A stretch of 64,000 nucleotides of DNA from GWE2-42-39 sp034003625 (GCA_034003625.1 JAVEYG010000006.1:1-64000), one strand, 5' to 3'. Positions 8,279 through 17,223 are shown, numbered from the stretch's first letter. A program made the numbers and translations. Notes: generated from the letters alone by a model not told the origin.

Positions 8279-8782
8279 ATGAGGTTTTTAAGTAAATTTG
8301 AAGCAAAAATGTTGAAATTTCCGACATTGACAGTGTCTGTTATCTTTACCCTATTACTACTTTTTGTTTCATTTGTACTGGGGCTAATATTTGATATGGT
8401 TGGATTAGGAGAACAGGACAAACCGAACATGTTTTTTGAAAGTGTAATATCTGCTATTTATTATTTTATTATTTGGATATTGATCTCTCCTGTTTTTGAA
8501 ACAGCCATTTTCCAACTTATTCCTTATGCACTATTCAAGAGATATTCTAATTTTGATAGAAACAGATGGATTACGATCATTATTTCTGGTTTTTTCTTTA
8601 GTGTCGTTCATTTGTATAGTATTTATTATTTTATTTTGACATTTTTGGGTGGAATAATATTAATGTATCTTTTCTTGATGAGAGTAAAAATTAATGAAAA
8701 GAATGCATTTGTAACAGTCGCATTGACTCATATGCTTAGAAATTTTGTTTCATTTATTTTGATATGTTTAAGACTCTGTTAA
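8279..8782 (+). CDS. CPBP-family membrane protein with degenerate first motif
   Basis: The 167-aa protein (start at ATG 8279, MRFLSKFEAK) has about four membrane helices. It resembles CPBP/CAAX intramembrane proteases, many of which serve as bacteriocin maturation or self-immunity proteins. The EExxxR motif is altered to E74-T-x-x-x-Q79, while H111 (FFFSVVHLYS) and H151 in THMLRN remain. The loss of the second Glu and the Arg suggests a non-proteolytic or altered enzyme. It sits directly after a peptide gene, consistent with immunity. Very AT-rich. Confidence 0.65.
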   Translation: MRFLSKFEAKMLKFPTLTVSVIFTLLLLFVSFVLGLIFDMVGLGEQDKPNMFFESVISAIYYFIIWILISPVFETAIFQLIPYALFKRYSNFDRNRWITIIISGFFFSVVHLYSIYYFILTFLGGIILMYLFLMRVKINEKNAFVTVALTHMLRNFVSFILICLRLC

Positions 8783-8905
8783 TGTGTGCTTCTGTTTGTT
8801 TTAGAGCCTTACTTTGGTGGGTTTTATGATTCTTTACCTGTCATCCGCAATCGATAATTTAGCAGGAAGAGGATTTAATACTCTTGCTAATTAAAAAGCA
8901 AAACT

Positions 8906-9028
8906 ATGAGAAAAACAAAAAGAAAGTCATTGTACAAAACATACATAGTGGGAATTTCATTCGTCATTTTTTATTTTATTTTTCATAACTGGGACAAGAT
9001 CGAAAAACTAATTGGAAAGATTTTCTGA
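8906..9028 (+). CDS. 40-aa single-helix small protein
   Basis: A start ATG at 8906 gives a basic N-terminus (MRKTKRKSLYKTYIV), one hydrophobic helix (GISFVIFYFIFHNW) and an amphipathic tail WDKIEKLIGKIF. The layout matches the 50-aa protein at 10054 (helix, then EWETVKKAAVDAW). Both flank the intact CPBP gene, so they may be accessory or immunity factors of the bacteriocin locus. Confidence 0.5.
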   Translation: MRKTKRKSLYKTYIVGISFVIFYFIFHNWDKIEKLIGKIF

Positions 9029-9118
9029 TTTCATTTTTTGAAACAATAGTGATTCTTTGGGGCCTTTCAACGTGAATGGAGAATAAAAGAAACTGGAATA
9101 AATTTCTATTTCATCACC

Positions 9119-10009
9119 ATGTCAACAAAAAACAATCTTTCTTCAGAAATGCCTGTATGGGCAAGAATAGCAACATTTATTATTTCCTTTATAATGTTGG
9201 CTGGGATTTTTCAGGTTTTTGGGGCGTTAATCGCAGGAATAGGCCTTATGGATTTGCAATTTATAAATTTGCTGACACTTGACCAGTTAATTGTTCTTCA
9301 GGTTTCAGGCCTATTTGCTTGTTTAATAATCACTTATATTTACAGAAAATATATTGATCGTCAATCTCTTTTTTCTTTAGGTTTTGCATTGCACGGATAT
9401 TACAAAGACTTGCTGATCGGGTTTATTATTGCATTGTCAATTTTGGGAACCGGCACTTTAATTTTGATCGGAACCGGCAATGTTCATCTATCCGGAATAC
9501 AATTTGATTTCCGATTCATCTTAAAAAGCTTTTTTCTTTATCTTATTGTTTCTTTGACGGAGGAGCTGCTCATACGCGGTTCTATCTTAAATAATCTGAT
9601 GTCATCCATAAATAAGTATTGGGCGCTCATTATAAGTTCTCTGATATTTTGTTCCATGCATTTACTGAATTCAAACCTTTCTTTTTTTGGAATACTGAAC
9701 TTATTCCTAGCAGGAATAATGCTTGGGTCAAGCTATATTTTTATAAAAAATCTTTGGTTCCCCATCAGTTTACACCTGTTTTGGAATTTTATACAAGGCC
9801 CTGTTTTGGGTTATAGTGTAAGTGGGCATCGGTTAGATTCTTTCATTGAACTTGGTATGGAACAAAAGAATATAATGAATGGCGGAAACTTTGGATTTGA
9901 GGGTTCCGCCATTTGTTCTCTTTTAAGCGTTTTGTCAATTATTTTTCTTATTGGGTATTATAGAAAAAAGACTACGGATATTTATTGTTATGAGAAAACT
10001 TCCCAATAG
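9119..10009 (+). CDS. CPBP intramembrane metalloprotease
   Basis: The 296-aa, about eight-helix membrane protein has the complete CPBP signature: E148-E149-x-x-x-R153 (TEELLIRG), H181 in FCSMHLLNS, and H219/N223 in SLHLFWNF. Family members cleave CAAX-type substrates in the membrane or protect against bacteriocins. The start MSTKNNLS at 9119 has no strong ribosome site, as is usual here. With its motif-poor neighbour at 8279 it forms an intact/degenerate CPBP pair in the bacteriocin locus. Confidence 0.85.
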   Translation: MSTKNNLSSEMPVWARIATFIISFIMLAGIFQVFGALIAGIGLMDLQFINLLTLDQLIVLQVSGLFACLIITYIYRKYIDRQSLFSLGFALHGYYKDLLIGFIIALSILGTGTLILIGTGNVHLSGIQFDFRFILKSFFLYLIVSLTEELLIRGSILNNLMSSINKYWALIISSLIFCSMHLLNSNLSFFGILNLFLAGIMLGSSYIFIKNLWFPISLHLFWNFIQGPVLGYSVSGHRLDSFIELGMEQKNIMNGGNFGFEGSAICSLLSVLSIIFLIGYYRKKTTDIYCYEKTSQ

Positions 10010-10053
10010 GGATGATTTATTATGCACGAATATTTTCTTAATCAAAATTCACC

Positions 10054-10206
10054 ATGAACAAAAGAATCATCACTCAAACAATTTTAAAGATTATAGTAAT
10101 TGTAATTCTTTGGTTAATTATCAGCGAGTGGGAAACAGTAAAAAAAGCAGCCGTTGATGCCTGGACCGGGAACTATTCGCCGCCGATTGAGAATACGCGG
10201 GAATAG
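10054..10206 (+). CDS. 50-aa single-helix small protein
   Basis: The ATG at 10054 gives MNKRIITQTILKIIVIVILW, a single membrane helix, then EWETVKKAAVDAWTGNY and a short Pro/Asn tail. It lies 44 bases after the CPBP protease and is followed by a 9-bp hairpin at 10214-10236. No family is assigned; the helix-plus-amphipathic-tail shape matches the 40-aa protein at 8906. Confidence 0.5.
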   Translation: MNKRIITQTILKIIVIVILWLIISEWETVKKAAVDAWTGNYSPPIENTRE

Positions 10207-10213
10207 TAACAAT

Positions 10214-10236
10214 ATGGTATATTTCAGATATACCAT
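10214..10236. terminator. hairpin at right end of bacteriocin locus
   Basis: ATGGTATAT pairs with ATATACCAT over a 5-base loop. It is a perfect 9-bp stem in the gap between the last small gene and the convergent ung gene; no clear T tract. Confidence 0.4.
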
Positions 10237-10306
10237 GAAACAGCACGTACAAAGTCCATGCAAATCGAAAATGTATAAATATTTATTCTATTGTCTTTTT
10301 GGCATC

Positions 10307-10969
10307 TTACCAGTTGACCGGTTCTTTCCCGTATTTCTGCAAATATTCATTCGCCCGGCTGAAATGTTTGTTCCCGAAAAACCCCCGGCTGGCCGAAAGC
10401 GGCGACGGATGGACTGAAGTCAACAGCAAATGTTTTTTCGGGTCGATCAATTCCCCTTTTTTGATCGCGTACGAACCCCAAAGGATAAAAACCAGGTTCT
10501 CCTTTTTTTCGGCCAGTTTTCGGATCGCTGCATCGGTGAACTCTTCCCAGCCTTTACGCTGGTGCGAACCCGCCTGATGGGCCCGGACAGTCAGGGTCGC
10601 GTTCAGCAAAAGTACACCCTGCCTGGCCCAGCGTTCCAGGTTCCCCGACTTTGGAATAGGCGCACCTGTATCCAATTGTACTTCTTTGAAAATATTTTGA
10701 AGACTGGGAGGAAACCCGATGCCCTCGTTCACCGAAAAACAAAGCCCATGTGCCTGTCCCGGCCCATGATACGGGTCTTGTCCCAGGATCACCACTTTTA
10801 CCCGGTCAAACGGGCATTGATCGAAGGCATTAAAAATCAACTTTCCCGGCGGGTAAATACGTTGTTTTTGATATTCTTCCCTTACAAAGGCAGTCAGTTT
10901 CTGAAAATATTCCTTTTCAAATTCTTCGGATAACTGTTCTTTCCAGCCCGGTTCAATTTTTACGTCCAT
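10307..10969 (-). CDS. ung: uracil-DNA glycosylase, family 1
   Basis: The 220-aa enzyme removes uracil from DNA as the first step of base excision repair. It has the catalytic water-activating D65 in GQDPYHGPGQAHGLCFSV, the uracil-stacking Phe, and the DNA-insertion/His motif HPSPLSASRG near the C-terminus. Length is the family's normal 220-230. Monocistronic, convergent with the bacteriocin locus. Confidence 0.97.
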   Translation of the reverse strand: MDVKIEPGWKEQLSEEFEKEYFQKLTAFVREEYQKQRIYPPGKLIFNAFDQCPFDRVKVVILGQDPYHGPGQAHGLCFSVNEGIGFPPSLQNIFKEVQLDTGAPIPKSGNLERWARQGVLLLNATLTVRAHQAGSHQRKGWEEFTDAAIRKLAEKKENLVFILWGSYAIKKGELIDPKKHLLLTSVHPSPLSASRGFFGNKHFSRANEYLQKYGKEPVNW

Positions 10970-11127
10970 ACAGGTTCATTTTAGAAACTAAAAATAGAAA
11001 AACTATCGCAGAATGACCTTTATGCTTTTACCTCATTATTAACAATTTATTTAAAATTTTTAAGACATTTATCAAAACCTGACTCCTTTTTGCTTGTTCA
11101 AATCATGTAACCAATACAATCTTAGTC

Positions 11128-11730
11128 ATGAAAAATCTATTATTTTCTGTGTTTCTATTAACCGTATCTGCGGGTTGGGCTGTCCAGCCTACCCTGAGTA
11201 TTGGCGGGAAAGCCAGCCATACTGAAGTAAAAATGAAAAGTGTTTCAGGGACATCGGTTTCGTTAAACGACCTGAAAGGGGAAAACGGGCTGGTGCTCAT
11301 CTTCTCGTGCAATACCTGCCCCTTTGTTTTGGGCTGGGAAAACCGCTACAATGAAATTTACAACCGGGGAAAATCGAATGGCATCGGGGTCGCTGTGGTA
11401 AATTCAAATCACCAGAAACGCGACGGCGATGAATCGTTGGAAGCCATGAAAAAGCACGCGGCAGAAAAAAGCTATCAGTTCCCCTACCTGCTCGACCACG
11501 AAAGTTTGCTGGCCAACAGCTTCGGCGGACAAACCACGCCGCATGTTTTTCTGTTCGACCGGAACTTCCAACTGGTATACAAAGGCGCGATCGATGACAA
11601 TTACAAAGATGTTTCAGCAGTGAAAAACCACTACCTGAAAGATGCCATGCAAAGCCTTGCCACCGGCAAACCGGTCGCCGTAAGCGAAACCAAACCAATG
11701 GGTTGCAGCATTAAGCGCAAGCTGGATTAA
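11128..11730 (+). CDS. exported thioredoxin-like (AhpC/TSA) protein
   Basis: The 200-aa protein has a signal peptide at about residues 1-19, then a redoxin fold with the CNTCPFV active site, a conserved FGGQTTPHVFLFD segment holding the cis-Pro (TTPHVFLF), and a lone cysteine near the end (PMGCSIKRK). It belongs to the redoxin proteins that reduce peroxides or disulfides outside the cytoplasm; the substrate cannot be told. A strong terminator follows at 11770-11816. Confidence 0.85.
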   Translation: MKNLLFSVFLLTVSAGWAVQPTLSIGGKASHTEVKMKSVSGTSVSLNDLKGENGLVLIFSCNTCPFVLGWENRYNEIYNRGKSNGIGVAVVNSNHQKRDGDESLEAMKKHAAEKSYQFPYLLDHESLLANSFGGQTTPHVFLFDRNFQLVYKGAIDDNYKDVSAVKNHYLKDAMQSLATGKPVAVSETKPMGCSIKRKLD

Positions 11731-11769
11731 TGCCCATGCGGTTTTTTTCTCTGCGCTCCCCGTGACATT

Positions 11770-11821
11770 CTCAGTGCAACCCTTTGGTATGGAAATAAAA
11801 ACAGGGTTGCACTGAGTTTCT
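11770..11821 (+). terminator. rho-independent terminator after redoxin gene
   Basis: CTCAGTGCAACCCT (11770-11783) pairs perfectly over 14 bases with AGGGTTGCACTGAG (11803-11816), followed by TTTCTT. Confidence 0.85.
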
Positions 11822-11899
11822 TCACGTTGAAAAATTCAGATTCAAAAGGACTGCCCCGAAGCGATTTACTTTTTGTATTTTAGCTTCAAATTCAATCGC

Positions 11900-13213
11900 A
11901 TGGAAATCCTGTTTTTATTCTCCGGGATAGCGCTGGGCGCTGTCATTGTTTATTTTTTCCTGAAGTCGAAAACGGCTCAGGCCGAAAAATCGTTCCTCGC
12001 CGAGAAATCGGAACTCGACAAGCAAAAAAGCCTTGCCGAAGAGCGGGTTTTGGTCCTGCAGGAAGAAAAAATAAAGATAGAAAACGATCGGCAGGAACTT
12101 CGTTCGGCCAACGAGGAAAAAGGGCAACGGCTGGCCCGTGCCGAAGAGGAATTCCGTAACCTGCGCGAGAAATTGCAAAGCCAGAAACAGGAAATGGAGG
12201 AACTTCAGAAGAAATTCACTACCGAGTTTGAAAACATTGCCCACCGCATCCTGAAGAAAAACAGCGCCGAGTTTACCGAAACTAACCAGAAAAACATCAA
12301 CGATATCTTATCGCCCCTGAAAGAGAAAATCCACTTGTTTGAGAAGAAGGTGGAAGAAACGTATGAAAAAGGCCTGAAAGACCAGACCGACCTGAAGGCC
12401 GAATTGAAAAAGCTGCACGACCTGAACCTGAAAATCAGCGACGAGGCCAACAACCTGACCAAAGCGCTGAAAGGCGATGTAAAAAAACAGGGGAACTGGG
12501 GCGAAGTGATTTTGGAGCGCATCCTCGAACGATCGGGCCTGACCGAAGGCCGTGAATACGAAAAACAGGAGAGCGTGGCGTCGGAAGACGGCAAACGCAT
12601 ACAACCCGATATTGTAATTCATTTGCCCGAAAACAAGCACATTATCGTCGACTCGAAAGTTTCGCTGGTGGCCTACGAACGCTTAGTGAACGCCACCGAC
12701 GACGACCACCGCCAGGCTTTTGTGAAAGAACACCTGTTAAGCCTGAGGGCGCATATCAAAGGGCTGAGCGAAAAACATTATCAGAACTCGCCCAATTTCA
12801 ACAGCCCCGATTTTGTGCTGTTGTTTGTCCCCATCGAGTCGTCGTTCAGCATCGCGGTCCAGGAAGACCAGGAATTGTTCTCAACCGCCTGGGACAACAA
12901 AGTGGTAATCGTCAGCCCGTCGACCCTGTTGGCGACCCTGCGCACCATTGCGTCCATCTGGAAGCAGGAAAACCAAACCCGCAACGCGATGGAAATTGCC
13001 CGTCAGGGCGGCGCCCTTTACGACAAATTTGTGGGCTTCATTGAAGACATGGACAAGATTGGGAACAGTATTGATGCCGCCCGCAAAAACTACGATTCGG
13101 CCTTCAACAAACTGAAAGATGGCCGCGGGAACCTGATCCGTTCGGCTGAAAAACTCCGGGCCCTGGGCGCCAAAACCGGCAAAGAATTGCCACAAAAGCT
13201 CTCCGACGAATAA
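11900..13213 (+). CDS. rmuC: DNA recombination protein RmuC
   Basis: The 437-aa product (start MEILFLFSGI at 11900) has one N-terminal membrane helix (residues 3-20), a long charged coiled coil to about residue 120, and the conserved RmuC domain (QGNWGEVILERILERSGL, PDIVIHLPENKHIIVDSKVSL). That domain belongs to the PD-(D/E)xK nuclease-like fold; the DSK motif is visible. RmuC limits inversions between short inverted repeats. It converges on clpX with a hairpin between them. Confidence 0.95.
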   Translation: MEILFLFSGIALGAVIVYFFLKSKTAQAEKSFLAEKSELDKQKSLAEERVLVLQEEKIKIENDRQELRSANEEKGQRLARAEEEFRNLREKLQSQKQEMEELQKKFTTEFENIAHRILKKNSAEFTETNQKNINDILSPLKEKIHLFEKKVEETYEKGLKDQTDLKAELKKLHDLNLKISDEANNLTKALKGDVKKQGNWGEVILERILERSGLTEGREYEKQESVASEDGKRIQPDIVIHLPENKHIIVDSKVSLVAYERLVNATDDDHRQAFVKEHLLSLRAHIKGLSEKHYQNSPNFNSPDFVLLFVPIESSFSIAVQEDQELFSTAWDNKVVIVSPSTLLATLRTIASIWKQENQTRNAMEIARQGGALYDKFVGFIEDMDKIGNSIDAARKNYDSAFNKLKDGRGNLIRSAEKLRALGAKTGKELPQKLSDE

Positions 13214-13240
13214 AAACGCAACGGTTTTTTTTATTGGGTG

Positions 13241-13259
13241 CGGAGGTTTTTAACCTTCG
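13241..13259. terminator. hairpin between rmuC and clpX
   Basis: CGGAGGTT and AACCTTCG pair around TTT between two convergent genes. A T8 run lies just before it on the plus strand, so it could serve either direction. Confidence 0.5.
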
Positions 13260-13276
13260 TGACAAAACAGGTTGTT

Positions 13277-14491
13277 TTAGCTTGCTTTTAACCGTTGGAT
13301 ATTGCCCGTATCGAGCTTCATTTTTGCGTATTCCAGATTGATCTTCAGATGCTTGACACCATCGCTCGGGCTGTCGAACATGGCGTCGACCATGATGCTT
13401 TCGCAAATTGAGCGAAGGCCGCGGGCCCCTAATTTAAACTCGACAGCTTTATCTACGATGAACTGGAGCGCGTCTTCGTCGAACGACAGTTCAATGTCGT
13501 CGAGTTCAAATAGTTTGATGTATTGTTTGATCAGCGAATTTTTCGGTTCGGTAAGGATGTTCCGCAAGGTTTGCCGGTCTAAGGGTTCTAAGTAAGTGAG
13601 TACCGGGATGCGGCCAATGATTTCAGGGATCAACCCGAACGATTTTAAATCCTGTGGCGAAATATACTGGAGCATGTTGTTGCGGTCGAGCTGGTCGGCA
13701 TTTTTCTGTGCACCGTAGCCCACCACTTTGGTATTTAACCGTTGAGCGATCTTCTTTTCAATTCCGTCGAAAGCGCCGCCGCATATAAAAAGTATATTTT
13801 TGGTGTTGACCGGGATCATTTTTTGTTCGGGATGCTTGCGCCCTCCCTGTGGCGGGACATTCACGACCGACCCTTCGAGCAGTTTCAGCAAGCCCTGTTG
13901 CACGCCTTCGCCCGACACGTCGCGGGTAATGGACGGGTTGTCGCCTTTGCGGGCAATTTTATCGATTTCGTCAATGAAAACAATCCCTTTTTCGGCGGCT
14001 TCCACATTGTAGTCTGCAACCTGAAGCAGACGGGTCAGCAGGCTTTCGATGTCTTCGCCCACATAACCGGCTTCGGTCAGTACCGTAGCGTCGACAATGG
14101 TGAACGGAACGTGCAGCATTTTGGCAATGGTGCGGGCCAGAAGGGTTTTTCCGGTGCCTGTTTCGCCCACTAAAATGATATTGGATTTTTCGATTTCCGT
14201 TTCGTCGTCCTGTACTTTTTGCCCCAGCCGTTTGTAATGGTTGTATACGGCTACCGACAGGATTTTCTTTGCCTGGTCCTGCCCGATTACGTATTGGTCA
14301 AGGAATTCTTTTATTTCTTTTGGTTTCAGCAGTTTTATGCCACTCATGTCGAAGCTGTCTTCTTTCTTGAATTCTTCTTCCACAATGGCATACGCCTGTT
14401 CTATGCAGCGGTCACAGATATGCCCGTCCATTCCTGCGATCAACAGGTTCACCTCTTTTTTTTCTCTGCCGCAAAACGAACATTTATCCAT
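13277..14491 (-). CDS. clpX: ATP-dependent protease ATPase subunit ClpX
   Basis: The 404-aa AAA+ unfoldase has the N-terminal C4 zinc-binding domain (CSFC near residue 4 and CDRC near 27), Walker A GETGTGKT, Walker B FIDEIDKIAR, the sensor arginine stretch GRIPVLTYL and the IGF-like loop needed to dock on ClpP. It threads tagged substrates into ClpP. It is the last gene of tig-clpP-clpX, 14 bases after clpP. Confidence 0.98.
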   Translation of the reverse strand: MDKCSFCGREKKEVNLLIAGMDGHICDRCIEQAYAIVEEEFKKEDSFDMSGIKLLKPKEIKEFLDQYVIGQDQAKKILSVAVYNHYKRLGQKVQDDETEIEKSNIILVGETGTGKTLLARTIAKMLHVPFTIVDATVLTEAGYVGEDIESLLTRLLQVADYNVEAAEKGIVFIDEIDKIARKGDNPSITRDVSGEGVQQGLLKLLEGSVVNVPPQGGRKHPEQKMIPVNTKNILFICGGAFDGIEKKIAQRLNTKVVGYGAQKNADQLDRNNMLQYISPQDLKSFGLIPEIIGRIPVLTYLEPLDRQTLRNILTEPKNSLIKQYIKLFELDDIELSFDEDALQFIVDKAVEFKLGARGLRSICESIMVDAMFDSPSDGVKHLKINLEYAKMKLDTGNIQRLKAS

Positions 14492-14505
14492 AATCCAGTT
14501 TCTTT

Positions 14506-15183
14506 TTATTTTCCGTTTCGTACCAGTATTTCATCAATCATCCCGTAATCGCGTGCTTCTTCCGAAGTCATCCAGTAATCGCGGTCTGAGTCTTTTTCTA
14601 CTTTTTCGTACGGATTTCCCGAATGGCGGGCGATAATTTCGTACAGTTCCCGTTTCAGTTTCGATATTTCACGGGCTGTAATTTCAATGTCCGAGGCCTG
14701 TCCCTGTGCCCCCCCCATGGGTTGGTGGATCATGATCCGCGAATGTTTCAACGCCGAGCGTTTGCCGTGTGTTCCGGCAGTAAGCAACACCGCGCCCATA
14801 GATGCGGCCATTCCGGTACAGATGGTGGCAATGTCGGGCGAAATGTATTGCATGGTGTCGTAAATGCCCAGTCCGGCATGTACCGAACCTCCCGGGGTGT
14901 TGAAATAAATCTGGATGTCTTTGGTCGGGTCGGTCGATTCGAGGAAAAGCAACTGTGCCTGAATGATGTTGGCAATGTAATCGTCGATCGGCGTACCCAG
15001 AAAGATGATCCGGTCCATCATCAGGCGCGAAAAAACATCCATCGAAGCAACATTCAACTGGCGCTCTTCGATGATGTAGGGCGTCAGGCTGTTGGTAAAC
15101 ATTGAAGTATAATTGTGCATCTTTAAACTGCTGATGCCTATGTGCCCGGTGGCATATTTATGAAATTCTTTTCCGTCGCTCAT
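14506..15183 (-). CDS. clpP: ATP-dependent Clp protease proteolytic subunit
   Basis: The 225-aa serine protease shows the catalytic Ser in GMAASMGAVLL, His in MIHQPMGG and Asp in the EKDSDRDYWM segment. The N-terminal 30 residues are a likely propeptide. It forms the tetradecamer fed by ClpX, encoded next. A long hairpin at 15209-15274 separates it from tig. Confidence 0.98.
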   Translation of the reverse strand: MSDGKEFHKYATGHIGISSLKMHNYTSMFTNSLTPYIIEERQLNVASMDVFSRLMMDRIIFLGTPIDDYIANIIQAQLLFLESTDPTKDIQIYFNTPGGSVHAGLGIYDTMQYISPDIATICTGMAASMGAVLLTAGTHGKRSALKHSRIMIHQPMGGAQGQASDIEITAREISKLKRELYEIIARHSGNPYEKVEKDSDRDYWMTSEEARDYGMIDEILVRNGK

Positions 15184-15208
15184 TGTGCTTTCTGTTTTTA
15201 AAATGAAA

Positions 15209-15274
15209 AACTTTGTAAACCCGGGTAATGTTCAACGGTGACAAGGAACATTTTTCACCAGGGCTTACAAAGTT
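15209..15274 (-). promoter_or_regulatory. long inverted repeat between tig and clpP
   Basis: The 66-base segment is nearly self-complementary: AACTTTGTAA at one end pairs with TTACAAAGTT at the other, and internal AATGTTC/GGAACATT and GGTGA/TCACC also pair. Transcribed leftwards it would fold into one long hairpin between tig and clpP. It may attenuate or process the mRNA so that the three genes are expressed at different levels. Confidence 0.6.
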
Positions 15275-15307
15275 AAAATAAAATATGCTTCAACTTTCGG
15301 TTAACAG

Positions 15308-16663
15308 CTATTTTTCAAGTAGTTTATTGAATTCTTCCTGACTGACTTCCCGGATGTCAAGGTTCACTTTCGATTTGATGACATCTAATAATTTGTCTTC
15401 CTGTACCTTGTTAAACACCCGGCGTTTGTCTTCTTCTTTGGCAAGTATCTGCCCGGCGTAATTTTCAAGGTATTCATCGGGGACATTGTTCATTCCGTAC
15501 TGCCGGAACTGCATGCGGGCCATTTCTTTGGCCATTGCATTCAAATCTTCTTCCCTTACCACGATTTCGTTTTCCTTTATCAGTTTATCTTTGACCAACT
15601 GCCATTTCAGGTCGATGACAAAACCGTCGTAATCGTTGTCAACCTGCTCCTGCCCCAGTTCTTTATTGGTGGCCAGCAGCCAGCGTTTCAGGAAAGCATC
15701 GGGCAGTTCCATCCTGGTTTTTTCAACCAGTGTGTCGCGGGTGTCGAGTGCAAATTTGTAGTCGCCCGAATATTTCAGGCTGTCTTCGATGTCTTTTTTG
15801 ATGTACGCCCTGAATTCTTCTTCGGTTTTCACTTCGGTATCGTCGCCCAGCACTTTTTTAAACAGTTCCTCGTTAAGTTCGGCTTTCCGGAAACGCAACA
15901 CTTCTACTATTTCAAACCGGAAATTGCCTTCTATTTTTTCAGCTTCTTCGTGGCTGATGTTGAGCATGTGCCCTACTTCGTGTTTGCTTTCAAAAGTTTT
16001 CACGGGGTCGAAAACAACTACATCGCCGCTTTTTTTGCCGATAAATTCTTTCTGAACGGCTTCGTCTTTCATCAGGTCAACGGCAATGACCACCCGTTCG
16101 GCCTTGATGCCGTTTTCCAGTTCGTCCCCTTCGGCGCCGAGCTGTGTAAAGTTACCGCGAACGGTGTCTTTTTCTCCGATGGTTTCCACATTCAGGTTCT
16201 CGCCGAAACGGCCTGCATACGCATCAATTTGTTTCTGGATGGTGTCGTCGTCGGCAATAATCGCGTAATACGGATATTTGCTGCGTTTGTCGAGTTTTAC
16301 CTCGAATTCGGGGGCCAGGCCGATGTCGAACACAAAATTGAAATTTTCGGCAGTGTCCCAGTCAATTTCTTCTTGTTTTTCCTCGTTCGGGAGCGGGTCG
16401 CCTAAAATGTTCAGCTTCTCATTCACGATGTATTGTGAAAGGTTGTTCGAAAGAAGTTTGTTTACTTCGTCAACCAAGATGGCTTTGCCATACATTTTTT
16501 TGATCAGGCCGGCAGGCACTTTCCCCGGACGGAACCCCGGCATGTTTGCTTTTTTCCGGTAATCCCTCAAAACGTCGTTCACCGTTGCTTCGTAATCGCT
16601 TTTCTCAATCGATACGTTGATGGTTGCATTTAACTGGTCAATGTTTTCTCTTGTAATGTTCAT
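15308..16663 (-). CDS. tig: trigger factor, ribosome-associated chaperone
   Basis: The 451-aa protein starts at the ATG 16663 (MNITRENIDQLNATINVSIE). The open frame extends further upstream but only because it reads through tRNA-Leu. It has the N-terminal ribosome-binding domain (PGFRPGKVPAGLIKKMYG), a diverged FKBP-like middle (about 150-245) and the helical C-terminal chaperone arms. It binds nascent chains at the ribosome exit. First gene of the tig-clpP-clpX set. Confidence 0.95.
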   Translation of the reverse strand: MNITRENIDQLNATINVSIEKSDYEATVNDVLRDYRKKANMPGFRPGKVPAGLIKKMYGKAILVDEVNKLLSNNLSQYIVNEKLNILGDPLPNEEKQEEIDWDTAENFNFVFDIGLAPEFEVKLDKRSKYPYYAIIADDDTIQKQIDAYAGRFGENLNVETIGEKDTVRGNFTQLGAEGDELENGIKAERVVIAVDLMKDEAVQKEFIGKKSGDVVVFDPVKTFESKHEVGHMLNISHEEAEKIEGNFRFEIVEVLRFRKAELNEELFKKVLGDDTEVKTEEEFRAYIKKDIEDSLKYSGDYKFALDTRDTLVEKTRMELPDAFLKRWLLATNKELGQEQVDNDYDGFVIDLKWQLVKDKLIKENEIVVREEDLNAMAKEMARMQFRQYGMNNVPDEYLENYAGQILAKEEDKRRVFNKVQEDKLLDVIKSKVNLDIREVSQEEFNKLLEK

Positions 16664-16806
16664 ACTTTCCGACTTAATGTTATTGGAAACCTGTGAGAAA
16701 AAAGATTTTCTGATATTCCCCTGTTCCTGAAACCTGTTGTCATAAATTAATAAAAACCGCATGCTTCTCCGGTTTGGTTCAGCTACACGGTTGCTTGTTT
16801 TTGCTG

Positions 16807-16888
16807 TGCGGGCGAAGGGACTCGAACCCCCACGCCGCAAGGCACCAGATCCTAAGTCTGGCACGTCTACCAATTTCGCCACGCCCGC
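16807..16888 (-). tRNA. tRNA-Leu (TAG anticodon)
   Basis: Reading leftwards from 16888 the sequence folds as a class II tRNA: acceptor GCGGGCG/CGCCCGC with A73, anticodon arm CCAGA-CTTAGGA-TCTGG giving TAG, a variable arm (TGCCTTGCGGCG), and T-loop GGTTCGAGTCC. CCA is not encoded. Confidence 0.97.
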
Positions 16889-16899
16889 CAAATGCGGCG

Positions 16900-16931
16900 C
16901 AAATATAAACCATTATTTCCAAACAGCCAAA
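16900..16931 (-). promoter_or_regulatory. promoter of tRNA-Leu
   Basis: On the minus strand TTTG (16931-16928), a 20-base spacer, then TATATTTG (16907-16900) match the Bacteroidota -33/-7 consensus. The box ends 11 bases before the tRNA 5' end. Confidence 0.75.
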
Positions 16932-17039
16932 CTGGAATAAAAAAGAACCCCGTATGTAAAACCTGTTTTAAATGGGTCATATTTACCGGGTTGGTCGGGG
17001 CACAAAAACCAGGGAAGCGATGTAAATTGCCTGAGCCAT

Positions 17040-17077
17040 GATGTCGTAACTGTGATTTGGTTGATTTATCTGATGGC
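17040..17077. repeat. dispersed repeat, copy A
   Basis: The core TGATTTGGTTGATTTATCTG matches copies at 17382-17420, 17816-17857 and, inside the methylase gene, 20159-20200. Copies A, B and C border the decayed methylase remnant and the GxxExxY gene. Confidence 0.7.
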
Positions 17078-17146
17078 CTTGATTATGTGGTAATACTCAT
17101 GTGTTAAGATTTTTTAAAAAATACGAATGCCGTGCCGGCATTGTTT

Positions 17147-17223
17147 TGTCACCCTGAACGCAGTGAAGGGCCTCGCGTTCAGTGTTTTGAAATTTCAAAT
17201 TCTTCGCTATGCCCGGAATGACA
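17147..17223. repeat. TGTCACCCTGAA...GGAATGACA type interspersed repeat
   Basis: The 77-base element has terminal TGTCA/TGACA inverted ends and an internal GAACGC/GCGTTC pair. It looks like the small palindromic interspersed repeats common between bacterial genes; only one copy is in this window. Confidence 0.5.

Noticed and set aside
9076..9282. 68-codon frame overlapping the CPBP gene start
   Set aside because: The alternate frame lacks protein features; the overlapping CPBP frame has all catalytic motifs.
16664..16891. N-terminal extension of trigger factor
   Set aside because: The added codons are the tRNA-Leu sequence; the true start is 16663.
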